A DNA stretch of 64,000 nucleotides from Geosiphon pyriformis (lineage: Eukaryota; Glomeromycota; Glomeromycetes; Archaeosporales; Geosiphonaceae), in assembly GCA_016748015.1 (NCBI GenBank), contig JAAOMT010000302.1, positions 337,725 through 401,724 of the forward strand, given 5' to 3'. Shown here in pieces: positions 58,835 to 64,000 of this stretch. The position numbers and the translations under genes were made by a program. Positions within the stretch are counted from its first letter, which is position 1, and each line of letters opens with the position of its first letter. The notes below the pieces were generated by a model. It made no database searches. It saw nothing but the letters and a program-made list of their open reading frames with translations, and had not been told where the DNA came from.

Positions 58835-59467
58835 ATAGAAATTACTGACAACATTTATTCACTTATACAACAACTATTCTAATTAATTCAATAAACAAAT
58901 CTGGAAATCACATTTAGCCAACAAATTATTTGGTACAGAGATAATAAAAAAAAAACCAAATACCAAGTAAACAAAAAATTGGAAAACACTATAAACAAGA
59001 TAATAGCAAAAGTAAAGTTATTAATAAAAACATCAGAAACAGTTATACTATATCAAGAAGTAATCAAAAAAACTTGAAATTGGTGGCTACAACAATTTCC
59101 AAAAAACTTTTGTTATTATTACTTGAGACAAACCATAAATATTCAGAACTTATACACCAATAAAACAAAATAGTTATTCGATACAACAATATTACAACAA
59201 CTAAAACAAATTGTGGGAAAGAACAATCTGTTCACACAAGCATGAGCCATGTATCAACTACACACAAGATTTCAAGAGTAACCAGCAATATTATTTAATT
59301 CCATAATAAATACAATTACTATCAACCAATTGGATAAAATAACTAATGTCCAATTTGAAAAATTACAGATCAAAATAACTCAAGTAATTCTCAAAAAAAA
59401 AGTTTAGGAGTTAATCAAAGAAGAAGAATTAGGAAATATAGGAGATCTTAATAAAGCTCAATATTAA
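58835..59467 (+). pseudogene. Post-integrase ORF of Gypsy 2
   Basis: 210 codons in one frame to TAA 59,465-59,467, with internal stops and the start codon read as ATA. Homologous to 28,584-29,197; the shared core is WWLQQFPKN and the end is AQY. Persistence of one frame over this length in an otherwise damaged copy supports a real gene. Function unknown. Confidence 0.55.
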
Positions 59468-59480
59468 AAAGAGAAGATAA

Positions 59481-60282
59481 TATTACTCATAAAATATAAG
59501 AACTATATATTAATATACAAATTAACCAATCAAAATAAAATACAGTAAAAGTGAAATTTCAGAATTTCTCTTAGAGAAATTGCAAGATTCTAAAATTACA
59601 GAATTCCAGTATAAGGAATTGTAAGATTCTAGGAATTCTTAGATTCTTGGCTAAAAAATTGAGGAATTTAAGGAATTTCATATAACAAAATTTATGTATA
59701 TATAGCAGTAGCATTAGAAGGAAAAAAAATTCTTAGTTTAGAACCACAAAGTTTCAACATCCTATATCAATAAAGACTTATTTCAATCATAATTTATTGC
59801 CTACTATCAACATAAAGTGTTGATAGCAATTAATACTTAAATACACTGGACCAATAGCTCTTAATCATGATTATTGATGAAATACTAACTTTTTTTGTTT
59901 TGGCTCTTATTTTTATCTTTTTTTTTTGTATTTTTTTTGTTTGTGTTGTTTATTATTAACTAATTGATTAAAGAGTAACATACAAAATTATTAACATCAA
60001 AGTAACTGGTAAAAGACCCAAAAATAAGAATAGAACACTTAAAAATTGAGAATAGCTTACCAAAAGAATTACCAGCCATCACACTCAGAAAGAAATTTGA
60101 TGGAATTGTAATTCTGAAAAGCAACAGATAAAACAATACTTAAATTTCTGTTTATTATATAAAAGACTCAACCAAAACCTTCAGATATAAAAACTTTTAA
60201 ATACCACCAATCATATCACTTATTAAGCACCAAGTTATGGATTTATTATTTGATTTGAGACTTCAAATAATCACTTGTAACA
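59481..60282 (+). repeat. 3' LTR of Gypsy 2
   Basis: 802 bp, TATTACTCATAA...GTAACA, preceded by a purine run (AAAAAGAGAAGATAA). Array and TATA as in the 5' LTR. Confidence 0.85.
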
Positions 60283-60874
60283 TCAAAAAAAGATTTTAGC
60301 TGAGGTCTTTATGTATTAAATTGCTTTGGTGAGTGTTTGTAATTTGTTTTCTTTTGCTGTTTTACAAATGCTTTCTTATTATTTATCAAATGCTGGTACT
60401 TATACAATTATGTGCAAAAATTTGTGCTAAAGAATTAGTGTGCAGAGACTGTTAGGATTTTTGATGATAAAAAAGAGGCCATCTTTACTATTGTTGATTT
60501 TGTGAGATATTTGGTGAAGTTGTATCATTTTAGGATCTGGCTGATAAGATCTAAGTTTAGGGTTAAGATAGAAAAGGTTGGGTTGGTTAAAGATGTCAAT
60601 ATGGTATTAGACTTGTTATATGGATTGGTGTTAATGCTGTCAAATAGAGTGGTCAAGATGCTTGATATTATTGAGTCTTTTGCTGTTAGTTTTGGCCATC
60701 ATAAGCCATGTCTTTTTTTTTCTGGTTTAGATTGTAATGTAAGTATTAGTATAAGTGTATAGTATTGCTTTGTTTGGCCTAAGTGGCTAGTTACATATAG
60801 TAAGTATGTAAATTGTGTCTAGTTTAAACCACTTAATTTGGTTTTATATACTAGATAGCAATTAGATTTCACTC

Positions 60875-60918
<44 letters not shown>
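60283..60918 (+). mobile_element. LINE 3' fragment with (AAT)n end
   Basis: Forward ORF2 C-terminus (open at 60,502-60,762, IVDFVRYLVKLYHFRIW type), the conserved 3' UTR (60,757-60,874) and a (AAT)n terminus of about 14 units (60,875-60,918). It is the clearest example of the family 3' end. Confidence 0.8.
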
Positions 60919-60920
<2 letters not shown>

Positions 60921-61229
60921 TATTTATTGTATATTTATAAATATTATTACATATAAATTATTATTGTTAATATTTAAAAACAAAGATTATAACATAAAAA
61001 ATTAGACAAATTTACATTAATTAAAAACTGCTAAAACAAAAAATATTTGTTTAATAATTTTCAATAAATAGTTAAATTTATACAATAAACAAAACTATAA
61101 TTTGAAAACTTTTTTTTTTATATTAAATATACAAAATATTAAAATAATTTATATTATAAAATTACTTATAAACTATTATTAAAAATTTTTTTATAATATT
61201 TTTTTTTTATTTTTTTATTATGCATTTTA
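60919..61229. other. AT-rich spacer between two LINE tails
   Basis: No feature recognised. It separates forward and reverse LINE tails that face each other. Confidence 0.5.
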
Positions 61230-64000
61230 CAAGTAAAGCCTAACTACTGTCTAGTATACAGAGCCAAACTAAGAGGCCCAAACTAAATACAGCTCATGTA
61301 CTTACTACATGTGGCTAGCCACTCAGGCCAGACAAGGCAACACTACACACCTATAATGACTCGAGGACTGAAATCCAAACCAGAAAAGAAAAGTTTAGGC
61401 CTACAACAGCCAAAACTAACAGAAAAAAAACCCAAAACACCAAGCATTTGAACCACACCATCAGACAATACAGATGTTTTACAACATGACAAACCTGATA
61501 TTATCTCATCATTCCCAACTGAACCAGCCTTTTTTATGCTTACCCTATAACTAGATTTTACTAGTCAGACTCTACTATGGTGTAGCTTAACAACACTTCT
61601 TACAAAATTGACAACAATACCAACAGCCACCTTCCTGACTTTAAAAACCTCAACAGTCTCTGAGCACTAATCATTCATGACAAATCTCTTATACAGAGCT
61701 GAATACAAGCCAACATCTGAGGAACAATAACTGAAAAACTGCAGAACAGTAGAAGAAAATGAGACATAAAAACCCACTAAAAAAACCTAAGACATAGTGG
61801 CCTCAGCAAAAATTTTATCTCAAACATCAGCATCCATGGCACAAAAAAACACATGATTGGGCAACTCCATCTCCCTACACAATAAGCACAGCACACCAAA
61901 GTAACTCTTATCATACAACTTTTTTCGAACAGCCACAGGAAGTTGATAGTGCACAGCCTTCATCAAATACGACTGCAGCACAGAAGACTTCCAGCTAATA
62001 GACCCAGCAAGCATGTGTGAGTTAGGGTGTCACACTTTTGAGGTAGCACTCCAGTTTACACATTCAATCAAACTACTCTGAATCACATTATGGCCAGATC
62101 CAGCCTCCCAATGTGTCCAGCACACAAACCTAAACAGATCCCTAACAAAATGGCAGGCATTGCCAGACATGACCATATTCTTAGCAATTAAAAGCCATTC
62201 CCACACCCCAATGGACAAGAAAAACCGAAAACATGCAGCAGCACCAGCAGCAGCATCAGCTTTAATGTTGCCACAAACACCAAAATAATCTTTAACTTTG
62301 ACCCAGCTTATGCTCAAATCTTTCTCTCTAATCAAATCAAAAATGTAACGACTCTTCACCCAGCATGAAACTTAGAAATCAGGCACTAGATGAGACAACT
62401 TGGAGACACACGTGTCAATGACAGCTTGGCTATCAAGATGTACTGTCACCGCACTAGAAAATGGAACACATTTCAATGCCAAAGCAACAGCCTGCAACTC
62501 GGCCAAAGTGGAAGACATCAAACCATAGACCCTAACACTAATACTATGGTCAATAGCAGAAAAATATGCAGCAGCACCACCAGCAACACTAGAAGAGCCA
62601 AAATTTTTCAGCAAACCATCTGTAAAAATCTCAAAAGAATCAGACCATAACTTGTGTAAACTACTATGCAAATCAGAAAACTCCTTAGAAACCAGAATGT
62701 CCAAACCAGAAAGTTGATTGGCTCTAGCCAGACCAGATGACAAAGCATTATCATCATGCAAAAACCCAGATGTGAAATTGAACCAATAAGGGACAGACCC
62801 TCTTGGGTCAAGTCTTTTCTACCAATAAAAAGTCTTCCAATTCATCACAAAACCCTTCTTGTCAAGCAATTTGTCTCCAAAGGCAACACCAAATTGCTTC
62901 AAAAAATAAACAAAACCAAAGTAAAAAGCATTTTCCAGCACCAATAACATATAAAAATTACCAGAATCACAAAAAGTGCAAGACAGATTATTTGCCAGAG
63001 ACAGCTCATTACCCAAAAAAATTTTAACCACACCAGCCAAAAAATTGTTCACAGGATTAACACACAACTTGACAGGAAACTGCAAGAGATCTAAAGGAGC
63101 CCAACCCAGAACCTGCAAATTCAGGAATCTATGATTAAACAAATGCCCCAAAATGCCTGAAGCATTAGAAAACGTGATCACAGCAGCCAATTTGCTCTCA
63201 GCCTGTATTTGCTTGAAAGATTTCAGGCCATACAATAAGGGATGATGCAAAGCTACATCAGGAAAGTCACAAAAAAAATCAGCTTTAAGCTTAAGGCTTT
63301 TTTTGACCAAGGCATCCCATTTGTGGTACACATTCAAAAAAACAAAGCTAAATTGAATACAGTAGTTGATAATGAGCTGTAAGACAGCTAACACTAAATA
63401 CAAGAACTGCTTATCTGTAATAGTCTTCCTGAGCATTATATTGGCAAAAAAATGAACATCTGAATGAGTCTTAGCCAAACTAGGCTTAGACAAGCCCTCT
63501 GTTGACAAAAAAATCCCCAAATATCTGTGTGTTTTGCCTCTTTTGGCAATAAAAATTGGCTGCCCATTAATATCCAGAGAAGCAACCTTAACACCCTAAT
63601 TAATAAAAATGACCACAGTTTTTTCACTATTGATAGAAATATCATTAATCAAAAAGAATTCACTAGCAATATCCAAGGCATACTGCATTGATGCTTGGCA
63701 ATCTCCGATCTAAATGGTGTCATCAACAAATGTCCCAGCCACAAAAAAGGAAGACATCCCACCACTACTCTTAACTCTGTCTAATTTAGCCACAAACTTA
63801 GTATTAATCTGGTACTTACATAAATGCTCATGCTTTTTAACTTCACACAATAGTGAATTATAAAAAATCTTCCAAAAAAGGGGTAAAAAAACCTCACCCT
63901 GATCCAAACTATCATGTACTTTATAATTATTTGAGAGGCCAAAATCAGTTATTACTCTGTTAATCTTATCCTTGTGAATACTACTAAAAAACTTAATAAA
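61230..64000 (-). mobile_element. LINE, best-preserved copy, cut by window edge
   Basis: Reverse element: the 3' tail at 61,230-61,342, then ORF2 up to the window end. It is markedly less AT-rich than the other copies and is the reference for reading them. The 5' half lies outside the window. Confidence 0.85.
61343..64000 (-). pseudogene. LINE ORF2 (RT, RNase H, zinc finger), partial
   Basis: From the right edge: RT with DQGEVF and an intact FVDD palm motif at about 63,715-63,730; the thumb and connection region in an open frame of 233 codons at 62,819-63,520; RNase H at 62,372-62,761 (FTDGLL, AELQAV, HLDSQAVI, all catalytic acids present); an APE/RNase-linked segment at 62,030-62,359; the C-terminal zinc finger VLCLLCREMELPNHVFFC at about 61,850-61,900; C-terminus ending at 61,343. 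At least six in-frame stops, each one C-to-T or G-to-A from Gln or Trp. Recently inactivated. Confidence 0.82.

Larger units (their letters stand above)
50740..60282 (+). mobile_element. Ty3/Gypsy LTR retrotransposon 2, structurally complete
   Basis: Same family and order as Gypsy 1. More mutated than Gypsy 1 in most genes, yet with the RT YLDD intact. Flanks CCAG (50,736-50,739) and TCAA (60,283-60,286) could be a duplication altered by C-to-T and G-to-A, but this is weak. The sequences on its two sides are LINE pieces in opposite orientation, so the site is not a simple insertion into one copy. Confidence 0.88.

Noticed and set aside
50736-60286. CCAG/TCAA as target duplication of Gypsy 2.
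   Set aside because: Possible if two transitions occurred, but four bases with two differences are not evidence, and the flanks are not one continuous host copy.

Overview
The window looks like one small gene island inside a very AT-rich, transposon-packed stretch of a filamentous-fungus-like genome. Evidence for this: short GT-AG introns of 98, 99 and 141 nt, a chromatin gene of Trithorax type, Ty3/Gypsy LTR elements, and LINE-type non-LTR elements with RRM/zinc-knuckle ORF1 proteins. An early-diverging fungus (Mucoromycota or Glomeromycotina-like) is my best inference, not something the sequence proves. No tRNA, rRNA, CRISPR array or bacterial gene was seen.

Layout. 1-8,520: two forward LINE remnants (a 3' fragment and a near-full-length decayed copy). 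9,050-14,450: the only intact-looking host gene, four coding exons (9426-12215, 12314-13013, 13113-13963, 14105-14245), about 1,493 residues. It encodes a RAMA domain, three PHD fingers, an extended PHD, FYRN, FYRC and a SET domain. 15,085-18,205: a LINE tail, microsatellites and a LINE copy with ORF1 only. 19,505-34,110: a three-level nest. A reverse LINE is split by a reverse non-autonomous Gypsy element (4-bp duplication GCAG), whose LTR is in turn split by a forward autonomous Gypsy element (20,241-29,961). 34,360-46,500: a forward LINE ORF1 split by a very decayed reverse Gypsy element that carries two later solo LTRs. 47,404-48,692: a Gypsy 5' fragment. 48,693-50,739: a reverse LINE interrupted by a solo LTR of another family. 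50,740-60,282: a second complete forward Gypsy element. 60,283-64,000: two LINE copies meeting tail to tail; the right one runs off the window and is the best preserved.

The Gypsy family has an unusual pol: gag, protease, a Cys/His-rich module, a dUTPase, RT, RNase H, integrase, and then a separate ORF of about 210 codons before the 3' LTR. Its LTR promoter region carries a CCAAT box, a dense array of TTCnnGAA motifs that resembles heat-shock elements, and a TATA box. The transposons are riddled with C-to-T and G-to-A changes that turn CAA/CAG into stops, YLDD/FVDD into NN or ND, and zinc-binding Cys into Tyr. This is a RIP-like or deamination-like decay that the host gene has escaped.

The most interesting item is the host gene. 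It joins a putative N6-methyladenine-reader fold (RAMA) to a Trithorax/KMT2-type H3K4 methyltransferase scaffold, and its SET domain has lost the NHSC motif. It may therefore be a chromatin reader or scaffold rather than an active enzyme.
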